NCBI RefSeq assembly: GCF_030580955.1
Contig: NZ_JAUQON010000002.1
Location: 62,001-126,000, forward strand
DNA length: 64,000 bases
Source: Hymenobacter convexus
GTDB taxonomy: Bacteria; Bacteroidota; Bacteroidia; Cytophagales; Hymenobacteraceae
Reading direction: 5' to 3'
The notes beneath the pieces are model-generated. The model was not told the DNA's origin, did no database searches, and saw nothing but the letters and a program-made list of their open reading frames with translations. A program made the position numbers and the translations under genes. Of this stretch, positions 9,625 through 18,395 are shown in pieces; the first letter of the stretch is position 1, and each line of letters starts with the position of its first letter.

Positions 9625-10041
9625 ATGGAAAGCAAACGACAACAGAAAATGGCCAGCCTGCTCCAGCAGGAGTTGGCCGCCGTGCTCCAGCGCGACCTGC
9701 CGCACCTCTTCGGGGGTGGGCTGGCGCCCAGCATCAGCACCGTGAAAGTGACGCCCGACCTGGGCCAGGCCCGCGTGTACCTCAGCCTGCTGCTGGGCAA
9801 CAACGCCACCGACCGCCTCGAAATTATCAAGGACAACGCCAAGGAAATCCGCCACGCCCTGGCCAAGCGCATCCGCCAAACGGCCCGCGTGGTGCCCGAG
9901 CTCATCTTCTTCCACGACGACAGCGCCGCCTACGCCGCCCACATGGACCAGGTGCTCGGCACGCTGCACATCCCCCCCGCGCCCAAAGACGACGAAGGCG
10001 AGGACGACGACAAACCGGCCCGCCCGCGCCTCTTTAATTAG
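9625..10041 (+). CDS. rbfA: Ribosome-binding factor A
   Basis: RbfA is a KH-fold factor for late 30S maturation. The 138-residue protein begins MESKRQQKMASLLQQELAAVLQRD and carries the family signature region (SISTVKVTPDLGQARVYLSL, then VPELIFFHDDSAAYAAHMDQVL). The acidic C-terminal tail (DDEGEDDDK) is family-variable. The ATG at 9625 was preferred to the upstream frame extension because it matches the family N-terminus and sits directly behind a TACCTTTG box. It is followed in the same direction by a methyltransferase and a LolC/FtsX-type permease. Confidence 0.93.
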   Translation: MESKRQQKMASLLQQELAAVLQRDLPHLFGGGLAPSISTVKVTPDLGQARVYLSLLLGNNATDRLEIIKDNAKEIRHALAKRIRQTARVVPELIFFHDDSAAYAAHMDQVLGTLHIPPAPKDDEGEDDDKPARPRLFN

Positions 10042-10131
10042 GGTATGCGGGTCAGGAGGTGTGAGGGCAGGAGTTATCAGCACTTCTCTCTTTTGCCCCT
10101 CCTGCCCTCCTGCCCTCCTACCCTCATACCC
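10041..10131. repeat. C-rich inverted repeat (family H)
   Basis: The left part GGGTATGCGGGTCAGGAGG and the right part with repeated CCTCCTGCCCT ending CCCTCATACCC can pair imperfectly across the rbfA-methyltransferase gap. A similar element occurs at 57493-57614. Confidence 0.55.
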
Positions 10132-10144
10132 TGCCTCCCCTCCC

Positions 10145-10954
10145 TTGTACTACGACCCGATTAAGAAGACGCTCGGCGATGTTTTTAACCGCACGCCGTG
10201 GCTGCGCCGCCTGTTTTACCACCTGCTCGACCTCTTGCTGCTGCGCACCTGGCACGTGCACCGCGAGCTGCGCCGTTGGGCCAAGGGCCGCACCCAGGAG
10301 CCGCTGAACATTCTGGACGCTGGCTCCGGCTACGGCCAGTATACTTACTGGATGAGCGGCCTGAGCGATAAGTGGAATATCCTGGCCGTGGACGTGAAGG
10401 AAGACCAGGTAGCCGACTCGAACGCCTTTTTCCGTCAGATTGGAAGGAAAAACGTGCAGTTTGCCGTGCAGGATTTGGTGCTCTACCAAGAGCCCAATTC
10501 GTTCGATTTGGCGCTGTCCGTTGACGTGATGGAGCACATTCTGGAAGACGTGGAGGTGTTTCGCAACATCCACGCTTCGCTGAAAGACGGCGGCATGCTC
10601 CTGATTTCGACCCCCAGCGACCAGGGCGGCTCCGACGTGCACGACGACGGCGAAACCAGCTTCATAGAGGAGCACGTGCGCGACGGCTACAACATCCGCG
10701 AAATCCAGCAGAAGCTCAGCACCGCCGGTTTCGAGCGCGTGGAGGCCCGCTACTCCTACGGCGAGCCCGGCCAGATTTCGTGGCGCCTGAGCATGAAATA
10801 CCCGATATTGATGCTCGGCAAGTCGCGCCTCTTCTTCATCATCTTGCCTTTTTATTACCTCATCACCTTCCCGTTCTGCCTGCTGCTCAACTGGCTGGAT
10901 GCCCGTACCGTGCACGATTCCGGCACGGGCCTCATTGTGAAGGCCTGGAAATAG
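10145..10954 (+). CDS. Class I SAM-dependent methyltransferase
   Basis: A 269-residue protein with a class I methyltransferase fold: motif I LDAGSGYGQYTYWM (about residues 55-70), an acidic residue after the second strand (LAVDVKEDQ), and motif SFDLALSVDVMEHILED. A hydrophobic C-terminal segment (about residues 230-250, LFFIILPFYYLITFPFCLLL) suggests membrane association, which fits modification of a lipid or isoprenoid substrate. The substrate is unknown. The TTG at 10145 is my preferred start, because the upstream frame to the ATG at 10061 only translates the C-rich repeat. Confidence 0.82.
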   Translation: MYYDPIKKTLGDVFNRTPWLRRLFYHLLDLLLLRTWHVHRELRRWAKGRTQEPLNILDAGSGYGQYTYWMSGLSDKWNILAVDVKEDQVADSNAFFRQIGRKNVQFAVQDLVLYQEPNSFDLALSVDVMEHILEDVEVFRNIHASLKDGGMLLISTPSDQGGSDVHDDGETSFIEEHVRDGYNIREIQQKLSTAGFERVEARYSYGEPGQISWRLSMKYPILMLGKSRLFFIILPFYYLITFPFCLLLNWLDARTVHDSGTGLIVKAWK

Positions 10955-10995
10955 CGCCAACGCGCCGGGGCCGGCCAGCGTTAGCCGGTTTTCAA

Positions 10996-11003
10996 TAGTT
11001 TTA
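10996..11003 (+). promoter_or_regulatory. Weak candidate -7 box of the permease gene
   Basis: TAGTTTTA is a near match to TAnnTTTG, 54 bases before the GTG start at 11058. No clear -33 element is seen. Confidence 0.25.
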
Positions 11004-11057
11004 CCCGAACTTGCCTCCTCCCAAACGGCCCGCCTTTCTGCCCGCTAACCCCCATTC

Positions 11058-12290
11058 GTGAGAGTACCCCTCCTCATTGCCCGGCGCTACTTCCGCTCGA
11101 AGAACAAGCGCAACATCATCACCATCATTTCCAACATTTCGATGATTGGCGTGGCGGTGGGCACCATGGCGCTCATTATTGTGCTGTCGGTGTTCAACGG
11201 GCTGGAGGATTTGGTGCGCACGCTCTACGGCAAATCGGACCCCAACCTGGTCATCTCGGCCACCAAAGGCAAAGCCTTCCCGGTAGACCGCACTTTCCTG
11301 GTGAAGCTGGAAAACACGCCCGGCGTAGCTCTGCTCACCGAAGTAATCGAGGACAACGCCCTGCTGCAATACCACGACCGCCAGATGGTGGTAAAAATGC
11401 GCGGCCTCTCGGACAACTACTTCGGCCAAAGCCAGATTGACGCCAACATCCGCGAAGGCGACCACCGCCTGCGCCGCGACAGCCTGGAGCTGGCCCTCGT
11501 CGGCGCCGGCGTGCAGCACGAGCTCAGCATCACGCTCAACAACCGGCTGGCGCCTATGCGCCTGCTTTACCCGCGCAACACGCCCGGCAAAAAAGCCCTC
11601 AGCACCGACCCCAGCAAGGCTTTCAACGAGGAAGACCTCATTGCCGGCGGCGTGTTCCTTATCGAGCAGCACATCGACGACAGCTACATTTTCGTGCCGC
11701 TCGAATTTGCCCAGCGCCTGCTCAACTACGGCAACCGCCGCACGGCCTTGTATGTGAAAGTGGGCCAGAGCTTCGAGATTGAGCAGGTGAAAAACCAGCT
11801 CCGCAAGCAGCTCGGCCCCGCCTTCAAAGTGCAGGATTCGGATGAGCAGCACGTGAGCTTGTTCAAGGCCATCAAAGTGGAGAAGCTGTTCGTCTTCATC
11901 ACCTTCACGCTTATTCTGCTCATCGCCTCGCTCAACATCTTTTTCTCGCTCTCGATGCTGGTCATCGACAAGAAAAAGGACATTGCGGTGCTGCTGGCAA
12001 TGGGCGCCAGCCAAAAAACGGTGCGCCGCACCTTCCTCTACGTGGGCGCCATTGTGGCGCTGGTGGGCGCGGCCACGGGCCTCGTGCTGGGCGTCACGCT
12101 GTGCTGGCTGCAGCAGCGCTTCGGTTTCGTGAGCATGGGCATGGCCACGAGCGTGGTGGACGCTTACCCGGTAAAAATGCAGGCATCGGACATCATTTTC
12201 ACCTGCATGTCCATCATTCTCATCACGCTGGCCGTGAGCATCCGGCCCGCGCTGAATGCCAGCCGCCTAGACGTGCGCGAGAATTTATAG
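11058..12290 (+). CDS. FtsX-like permease, LolC/LolE type ABC transporter subunit
   Basis: A 410-residue MacB/FtsX-family permease, probably handling lipoproteins or other lipid-linked cargo at the inner membrane. It starts with the typical cytoplasmic segment ARRYFRSKNKRNIITIISNIS, then TM1 (about 25-50). A large periplasmic domain follows (about 50-265), then three C-terminal membrane helices (about 270-300, 320-350, 370-395) with FFSLSMLVIDKKKDIAVLLAMGAS, the FtsX signature. The start is GTG at 11058. No ATPase gene is adjacent. It lies downstream of rbfA and the methyltransferase. Confidence 0.88.
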   Translation: MRVPLLIARRYFRSKNKRNIITIISNISMIGVAVGTMALIIVLSVFNGLEDLVRTLYGKSDPNLVISATKGKAFPVDRTFLVKLENTPGVALLTEVIEDNALLQYHDRQMVVKMRGLSDNYFGQSQIDANIREGDHRLRRDSLELALVGAGVQHELSITLNNRLAPMRLLYPRNTPGKKALSTDPSKAFNEEDLIAGGVFLIEQHIDDSYIFVPLEFAQRLLNYGNRRTALYVKVGQSFEIEQVKNQLRKQLGPAFKVQDSDEQHVSLFKAIKVEKLFVFITFTLILLIASLNIFFSLSMLVIDKKKDIAVLLAMGASQKTVRRTFLYVGAIVALVGAATGLVLGVTLCWLQQRFGFVSMGMATSVVDAYPVKMQASDIIFTCMSIILITLAVSIRPALNASRLDVRENL

Positions 12291-12409
12291 CCCCGGCGAC
12301 ATCCCAGCGGCCTTTCAGCCGTAAGCGCTAAGCCCGCCCTCCAGGCGCCAAGCTCCGCCGTGCATATTTCCGCTTTCGGCCCTACCTTGCGCCTTCCGCG
12401 TGCCCGGCT

Positions 12410-15388
12410 ATGAAAGTATCTACCGCAGAACCGTTTCAAATCGTTTACTCGCTCTTCGAGCACGAGTTCCTCGGCCATTTATTTGCGGCCTACGTGGTGC
12501 AGCTCGGCCCGCGGGGTCAGCTCACGCTGCAGCACCAGACCGTATCGGGCAAGAATGCCCACGAGTTTGCCGCCGGTCTCGACGCCACCGACTTTGAGCT
12601 CGTCGAGCTCTGCGACCAGATTCAGCAGGAAGCCGTGGTGAAGGAATTCTGGCCCCGAAAAATTGCAACGGCCGAGTTTTTCCTCAAGACTTACAACGCC
12701 GAAAAAGGCGACAAGCCGCTGCAGGAAGCCATTTCCCGGCACGTGCAGGCGCGCATGGCGGCCATTCTGGCCCGGCTTTCGGGCAAGTGCGTGTTCATCA
12801 TGGGCCGCGATGGCGAGCCCACCTGGAAGGAAATCGGATTGGCGCCGGCCAAGGCGTCTATCCTGTTCCACTTTCGGCGCAACGAAGAAGGCACGCACTA
12901 CTTCCCTACCATTCAGTACCAGGGGCAGAAGCTTGATTTTCAATACAAAGATGCCGTGCTGGTGTGCCTGCAGCCCGCTTGGCTGCTGCTGAACGACCTG
13001 CTTTATTCTTTCCGCACCGAGGTAGATGGCAAAAAGCTGCTGCCGTTTCTGAAGAAGAAATTTATTGTGGTGCCGCGCAACGTAGAGGAAAGCTATTTCC
13101 AAAAGTTTGTGGCGCCGCTCATGGAGTCGTTTGAGGTGCACGCCCGCGGCTTCGACATTCGCTCGGAGCGCTACGTGGCCCGCCCGCGCCTCACGTTCAG
13201 CGACACTATTCCGGCGCCGCCCGTACCCGAAGCGCCTGTGCGCCCACCCGGGCCGCCGCGCCGGGGCCGCATCCCGCTGCCCAAGCCCATCGCGCCCTTG
13301 CTTACCGGCGCCGAAACCGAGCAGATTCACTTCGAGCTGAGCTTCCGCTACGGCCCGCACCTGATGCCGCTCGGCACCAGCAAACCTGTGAGCGTGCACC
13401 TCGAAAAAACGGCCGACAGCTACGTGTTCCACCGCTTGCTGCGCAACCCCGAGCAGGAACAAGCCACGGTGGAAGAGCTGCGCGCCCGCCAGCTCACCGT
13501 CGAAAACGGCCACGCCATCCTGCCTAAGAGCGAAGCCTTCAAGTGGTTGCACGATAATTCCCCTGCGCTTACCGAGTTGGGCTACACCGTGGAAGCCGCC
13601 GATTCGGCCACCAAAAGCTATTTCATCGGGCCTACCAGCGTGCACGTGGGCATTCAGGAAGCCGGCGACTGGTTTGATGTGCGCGGCACGGTGCGCTTCG
13701 GCGACATTGAGGTGCCGTTTATCCGGCTGCGCGGGCACATTCTGCAACGCCGCCGCGAATTCAAGCTGCCCAACGGCCAGATTGCCATCATCCCGGAAGA
13801 GTGGTTTACGGACTACCTGGAGCTGTTTGCCTTTGGCGAAGAGACGGAGGAAGGCCTGAACCTGCGCCGCCACCACCTGGCGTTAGTGGCTGATTTGCAG
13901 AGCAACGAGCTGGCCACCGTGCGCATGGGCCGCAAGCTGGAGAAGCTGCGCGACTTCGCCGAGGTGGAGGACCACCCGTTGCCGCTGGGCTTCCAGGGCG
14001 AGCTGCGCCCCTACCAGAAGGCCGGCTACAACTGGCTGCGCTTCGTGCAGGACTTCCACTTCGGCGGCTGCCTGGCCGACGATATGGGGCTTGGCAAAAC
14101 CATTCAGACGCTGGCCATGCTGCAGCACCGCCACGAAAGCGGCGAAAACCAAGGCGCGGCGTCGCTGCTGGTGCTACCCACGTCGCTGGTATTTAACTGG
14201 TTGGCCGAGGCGGAGAAATTCACGCCCGACCTGCGCATCTTAGCCTATACGGGCACGTACCGCGATAAAAACCCTGACCGGTTTGCCGACTACGACGTGG
14301 TGATGACCAGCTACGGCATCGTACGTCTCGACACCGAATTGTTGGCCAGCTACAAGTTCGACTACGTGATTCTGGACGAGTCGCAGGCCATCAAAAACCC
14401 ATCGAGCACTACCTCGCAGGCGGTGCGGCAGCTGCGCTCCAAGCACCGGCTCATCCTCACGGGCACGCCGGTGGAAAACAGCACGATGGACCTGTGGTCG
14501 CAGATGTCGTTCATCAACCCCGGCCTGCTGGGCACGCAGGCGTTTTTCCGCAAGGAATTTCTCAAGCCCATTGAGAAGCATCAGGACGAAGGCCGCACCC
14601 GGCGCCTGCATGCACTCATCAAACCGTTCATTCTGCGCCGGCATAAGGCGCAGGTGGCAAAGGAGTTGCCCGCGAAAACCGAACAGCTCAGCTACTGCCC
14701 CATGACGGAGGAGCAGGCCCACGCTTACGAGGAAACCAAGAGCTTCTACCGCAATAAAATCCTGCAGAACCTGGATGAGCACGGCCCGGCCAGCACGCAG
14801 TTTTTGCTGTTGCAGGGCCTCACGCGCCTGCGCCAGATTGCCAACCACCCGCGCCTGGCCGACGAGAATTACACCGGCGAGTCAGGCAAGCTGCGCGAGG
14901 TGCTGCGCATGATTCGCAACGTGGTGGCCGAAGGACACAAGGTATTGGTATTTAGCCAGTTTGTGCAACACCTGGCGTTGGTGCGGGCGGCGCTTGATGA
15001 GCGGCAGCTGGAATATGCTTACCTCGACGGCGCCACCCGCGACCGGCCCGCCGAGGTGGCCCGCTTCCAGAACGACGAAGACTTGAAAATCTTCCTCATC
15101 AGCCTGAAAGCCGGCGGCGTGGGCCTCAACCTCACCGCCGCCGACTACGTCTTCATCCTCGACCCGTGGTGGAACCCCGCCGTGGAAGCCCAGGCCGTGG
15201 ACCGCGCCCACCGCATTGGCCAGCTCCGGCCGGTGTTTACCTACAAATTCATCTCGCAGGGCACGGTGGAAGAGAAAATTCTTGCCTTGCAGCGCCGCAA
15301 GCTGGCGCTGGTGAGCGAGCTGATTGCGACGGACGAAGCGGTGATTAAGCACCTCACCCGGGCCGACATCGAGGAGCTGCTGGGATAA
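12410..15388 (+). CDS. SNF2-family DEAD/DEAH helicase
   Basis: A 992-residue Swi2/Snf2-type ATPase. The N-terminal 520 residues are a poorly conserved region of the kind found in large bacterial SNF2 proteins. The helicase core follows: Walker A DDMGLGKT near residue 557, motif II DESQ near 658 (VILDESQAIKNP), motif III LTGTPVENS, and a C-terminal helicase lobe (about 820-960) with LKAGGVGLNLTAADYV and the SNF2 hallmark AVDRAHRIGQ near 932. Family members translocate on double-stranded DNA and remodel protein-DNA complexes. The substrate of this one is unknown. No restriction or defence partners adjoin it, so a housekeeping role is as likely as a defence role. Confidence 0.95.
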   Translation: MKVSTAEPFQIVYSLFEHEFLGHLFAAYVVQLGPRGQLTLQHQTVSGKNAHEFAAGLDATDFELVELCDQIQQEAVVKEFWPRKIATAEFFLKTYNAEKGDKPLQEAISRHVQARMAAILARLSGKCVFIMGRDGEPTWKEIGLAPAKASILFHFRRNEEGTHYFPTIQYQGQKLDFQYKDAVLVCLQPAWLLLNDLLYSFRTEVDGKKLLPFLKKKFIVVPRNVEESYFQKFVAPLMESFEVHARGFDIRSERYVARPRLTFSDTIPAPPVPEAPVRPPGPPRRGRIPLPKPIAPLLTGAETEQIHFELSFRYGPHLMPLGTSKPVSVHLEKTADSYVFHRLLRNPEQEQATVEELRARQLTVENGHAILPKSEAFKWLHDNSPALTELGYTVEAADSATKSYFIGPTSVHVGIQEAGDWFDVRGTVRFGDIEVPFIRLRGHILQRRREFKLPNGQIAIIPEEWFTDYLELFAFGEETEEGLNLRRHHLALVADLQSNELATVRMGRKLEKLRDFAEVEDHPLPLGFQGELRPYQKAGYNWLRFVQDFHFGGCLADDMGLGKTIQTLAMLQHRHESGENQGAASLLVLPTSLVFNWLAEAEKFTPDLRILAYTGTYRDKNPDRFADYDVVMTSYGIVRLDTELLASYKFDYVILDESQAIKNPSSTTSQAVRQLRSKHRLILTGTPVENSTMDLWSQMSFINPGLLGTQAFFRKEFLKPIEKHQDEGRTRRLHALIKPFILRRHKAQVAKELPAKTEQLSYCPMTEEQAHAYEETKSFYRNKILQNLDEHGPASTQFLLLQGLTRLRQIANHPRLADENYTGESGKLREVLRMIRNVVAEGHKVLVFSQFVQHLALVRAALDERQLEYAYLDGATRDRPAEVARFQNDEDLKIFLISLKAGGVGLNLTAADYVFILDPWWNPAVEAQAVDRAHRIGQLRPVFTYKFISQGTVEEKILALQRRKLALVSELIATDEAVIKHLTRADIEELLG

Positions 15389-15639
15389 AGAATTACGGGC
15401 CCGCATCATCTCCTAGAGCCAAAGCAGTTGTTTTTCTACATACAGTTTTGAAGACAAGGCATTTGCTCATCCTTTCGCGTTTTCTCACGACCATGACCGG
15501 TAGAAAACCTGCACCTTTCGGCCTTATTTCAAACAGTCAAAATCAAGGATTTTATTTAACCATTCTGGTTTCTGGTTTAAATTTTCCATATTTGTTCCCT
15601 GATTTTTATTTGTCAGCTGGCTCTTAATCAACTCCACTC
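15389..15639. other. Upstream region of the curli locus
   Basis: A moderately AT-rich gap with no gene. A degenerate -7 candidate (CATATTTG, near 15587-15594) and a short direct repeat (TCTGGTTTCTGGTTT) lie upstream of csgE. The promoter assignment is weak. Confidence 0.35.
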
Positions 15640-16209
15640 ATGAAATGCGTTGACTTCTCGCCACATTGGTCGCGATTAGTCCTTGTCATGGGGATGGCAT
15701 TAGCCGGGCAGTACGCGAGGGCGCAACCCAATCGGCGGCTGCCGGAACAAAAGACGGCATCGCCTTCGCCGGCTCCGGCGCCGTCGAACCAGCTCTCGGC
15801 CTTGAAAACGGAAGAAGCCCTGCGCATGCTGCTACGCGCCGATTCGGTGGCGTCGCAACGCCAGCGGGCAAAGCTGGGCCCGGAATCCAGCGGCTTGGTC
15901 ATCGACCAGACGATTACCAAAATTGGCCACGATTTTTACGACCAGTTTTATAGTCGTTGGGAAGCACCGGCCGGGGTCGATGACTTTACGATAGTGGTGG
16001 GAGAAAAGCCCTCCCGCGGCAACAACGCCATTATCACGCTGACGGTCAACGACGAGCAGCTGCTGGAATTTCCTTTGCAGGGCAAGGAGGAAATGATTTC
16101 GGATGCTTCCCAGCAAGCCATTGAAATCGCCGCAAGTTCTCTGCAACAGGCCTTCAACCTCAGCCAGCAATTGGAGCGCGGCAATAAACAAGCACTGGAA
16201 ACATATTAG
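15640..16209 (+). CDS. csgE: Curli assembly protein CsgE
   Basis: CsgE is the periplasmic specificity factor that feeds curlin subunits to the CsgG pore. The 189-residue product has a signal peptide (cleavage near AGQYARAQ). A Pro/Ala-rich stretch and a CsgE domain follow from about residue 85: SGLVIDQTITKIGHDFYDQF, DFTIVVGEKPSRGNNAIITL and LPLQGKEEM-like FPLQGKEEMISDASQQAIE. The N-terminal insert makes it longer than the E. coli protein (about 129 residues). It is first in the csgE-csgF-csgG group, 30 bases before csgF, opposite in gene order to E. coli csgDEFG only in lacking csgD. Confidence 0.93.
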   Translation: MKCVDFSPHWSRLVLVMGMALAGQYARAQPNRRLPEQKTASPSPAPAPSNQLSALKTEEALRMLLRADSVASQRQRAKLGPESSGLVIDQTITKIGHDFYDQFYSRWEAPAGVDDFTIVVGEKPSRGNNAIITLTVNDEQLLEFPLQGKEEMISDASQQAIEIAASSLQQAFNLSQQLERGNKQALETY

Positions 16210-16239
16210 CCTTCTACTTCCACTTTTCTTTCCCTCACA

Positions 16240-16665
16240 ATGAAATCATTTTTTACGCTTGTGGGCCTGCTGGCCCTTCTGTTATCCGGCCACAGCGTTT
16301 GCGCGCAGGACTTTGTGTACGAGCCCAAAAACCCGGCTTTTGGTGGCGGCAACACCTTCAACTACTCTTGGCTTCTCAGCTCAGCCCAGGCCCAGAGCAC
16401 TATCGTGGACCCGGCCACTAAAACCGCCGCTACCGCTCAGGACCCGCTGGCCAATTTTGCGGCCAGCCTCAACCAGCAGGTGCTGGCCCAGCTGAGCAGC
16501 CGCCTGATTGCCAATCAGTTTGGCCAGGGCGCCATCAAACCGGGGAATTATACCGTCGGCACCTACCAGATTCAGATAACGCCTGGCGCGACGGGCATCG
16601 GCGTGCAGGTTACCGACACCTCAACCGGCAACCAGACCACCATCACCATTCCCAACGGGTTTTAA
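16240..16665 (+). CDS. csgF: Curli assembly protein CsgF
   Basis: CsgF sits at the extracellular side of the CsgG pore and couples the nucleator to the secretion channel. The 141-residue protein has a signal peptide (MKSFFTLVGLLALLLSGHSV, cleavage after CAQ) and a mature N-terminus DFVYEPKNPAFGGGNTFNYS. In the E. coli complex the corresponding segment inserts into CsgG. The length is close to E. coli CsgF (138). It lies 30 bases after csgE and 54 before csgG in the same direction. Confidence 0.94.
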   Translation: MKSFFTLVGLLALLLSGHSVCAQDFVYEPKNPAFGGGNTFNYSWLLSSAQAQSTIVDPATKTAATAQDPLANFAASLNQQVLAQLSSRLIANQFGQGAIKPGNYTVGTYQIQITPGATGIGVQVTDTSTGNQTTITIPNGF

Positions 16666-16719
16666 CCCGCAGCGGCCGCACCCCGCCGAAAATCTTACTC
16701 CACCTTTTTTTCTGCTTAC

Positions 16720-18138
16720 ATGCTCCTGCGTCGCTTGCTGACTGCCGTAGTGCTCCTGCTATTGGCAGGGCTCGGCGGCTGCGCCTCCTATTTCCATCAA
16801 ACGTTTATGAACCCCGACCGGGCCCGGCTCGGAGCCGAGGTGAACGGCAATGAGGTGTGGCGCCACCTGCCTCCCGCCCGGCAGCGGGTGGTGGTGGCGG
16901 TGTATAAATTCCGGGACCAGACGGGGCAATACAAGCCCCAAGCCAACGGTTCCAGCTTCTCAACGGCCGTGACACAGGGGGCCACCACGGTGCTGCTGCG
17001 CGCCCTTGAGGAATCGCAATGGTTTGACCCCATTGAGCGCGAAAACCTGGGCAACCTGCTGAACGAGCGTAAAATCATCCGCTCAACGCGCGACGAATAC
17101 GCGCAGCAAACCGGCCAGCGCCAGCCCAACTTGCCGCCGCTACTGTTTGCCGGCATCATTCTGGAAGGCGGCATCATCTCCTACGATTCCAATATTCTGA
17201 CCGGCGGGGCCGGTCTGCGCTACTTCGGGGCCGGCGCCTCGGGCCAGTACCGCCAGGACCGGGTGACGGTGTACCTGCGCGCCATCAGTACCAACACGGG
17301 CAAGATTCTCAAGACGGTTTACACGTCCAAAACCATTTTGTCGCAACAGGTCGACGCCAGCCTCTTTCAGTTCGTGGCCTTCAAGCGCCTGCTCGAAACC
17401 GAAACCGGCTTCACCTACAACGAGCCCAGCGAGATGGCCGTGAAAGAGGCCATCGAGAAATCGGTGCAGGCGCTTATTTACGAAGGCTTACTCTCCCGCA
17501 TCTGGACATCGACCGATACGGCGGCTACCCGCGGCCTGCCCATGCAGGCATACTTGCGCGAAAAAGACGAAAACCTTGCCTACGACCCCCTGGGCCGCCA
17601 GACCAACTACCGTCGGCGCCCCCTCGGCGTGGGCTTCAATGGCGCCGTGCAGTTATACCAAGGCGACTTTGCCCTGCCCCAATACCGGGCGGCTGGCGAG
17701 GTAACTCTGCGTTACCGTTTGGGCGATGGCTATTTCAGCACCTTCCTGAACGCGGGGCGGGGCACACTAGCTGCAGGACCACAGGGGCAGTATTTCACCC
17801 AACATGTCAACTACACGGAAGCCGGTTTGCTGGCTTGCCTGTTTCCCTACGACCGGTTTTCGCCCTATTTGCTGCTTGGCGCGGGGGCCTCGGCCAAAGG
17901 CTTTTCAAATTTAGGCAACGCCAATAACTTGGTGCCGCACGCCGTAGCGGGCATAGGAGGGGAGTTTTTGGTGACGCCCAGGCTGGGCATTAACGTTGGT
18001 ATCGACAACCACTTCTACTTGTCCGACCGGATTGACCAAGTGGTGCAGGGCCGTTACAACGACTACTACTGGGGTGGCCGTCTGGGTGTTATCTTCTATT
18101 TGGGGAAGGGGAATTCAGATAATTTTTATAAAAAATAA
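16720..18138 (+). CDS. csgG: Curli secretion channel CsgG with C-terminal barrel-like extension
   Basis: CsgG is the outer-membrane lipoprotein whose nonamer forms the curlin export channel. Here a lipoprotein signal (LLLLAGLGGC, Cys near residue 22) precedes a CsgG domain of about 250 residues (RQRVVVAVYKFRDQTGQYK, FDPIERENLGNLLNERKIIR, AGIILEGGIISYDSN). The protein then continues to 472 residues, against 277 in E. coli. The extra 190 residues (about 280-472) have alternating hydrophobic and aromatic strands (VGFNGAVQLYQG, GEVTLRYRLGDGYFSTFLNA, YLLLGAGASAKGF, YYWGGRLGVIFYLG), the pattern of a small outer-membrane beta barrel. The fusion is seen in the sequence; its role is unknown. The reading frame is intact. 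Confidence 0.93.
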   Translation: MLLRRLLTAVVLLLLAGLGGCASYFHQTFMNPDRARLGAEVNGNEVWRHLPPARQRVVVAVYKFRDQTGQYKPQANGSSFSTAVTQGATTVLLRALEESQWFDPIERENLGNLLNERKIIRSTRDEYAQQTGQRQPNLPPLLFAGIILEGGIISYDSNILTGGAGLRYFGAGASGQYRQDRVTVYLRAISTNTGKILKTVYTSKTILSQQVDASLFQFVAFKRLLETETGFTYNEPSEMAVKEAIEKSVQALIYEGLLSRIWTSTDTAATRGLPMQAYLREKDENLAYDPLGRQTNYRRRPLGVGFNGAVQLYQGDFALPQYRAAGEVTLRYRLGDGYFSTFLNAGRGTLAAGPQGQYFTQHVNYTEAGLLACLFPYDRFSPYLLLGAGASAKGFSNLGNANNLVPHAVAGIGGEFLVTPRLGINVGIDNHFYLSDRIDQVVQGRYNDYYWGGRLGVIFYLGKGNSDNFYKK

Positions 18139-18281
18139 AATTTTTTTTATAAAATATTAAGTCGCTGATTGTCAGTATTTTTAAAAATTAGTATTATTAT
18201 ATATTAAATCGGGAAAGTTATAATAATCTTAAAAAGATATAACTTTTTGATTTATTATTAAAATAATTTTTATGTGGGCTG
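18139..18281. other. AT-rich segment upstream of the major curlin gene
   Basis: Roughly 140 bases of strongly AT-rich sequence with long A and T runs, in sharp contrast to the GC-rich surroundings. It directly precedes a well-formed promoter. It may be an upstream activating or curved-DNA region. It contains no open frame worth calling. Confidence 0.6.
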
Positions 18282-18313
18282 TTTGGATTTGGTGTAATGT
18301 CAATATACTTTTG
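18282..18313 (+). promoter_or_regulatory. Strong Bacteroidota-type promoter of the major curlin gene
   Basis: TTTG at 18282-18285, a 20-base spacer, then TACTTTTG at 18306-18313. Both boxes match the Bacteroidota consensus exactly. The predicted leader to the ATG at 18396 is about 75 nt. Confidence 0.7.
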
Positions 18314-18395
18314 TCATGTCCTCTGCAAAAGGCAATTAATTCTTGCTTTACAAACAAAACCCAAACCCAATTCCCAACCCAAATTCCACACTCTC

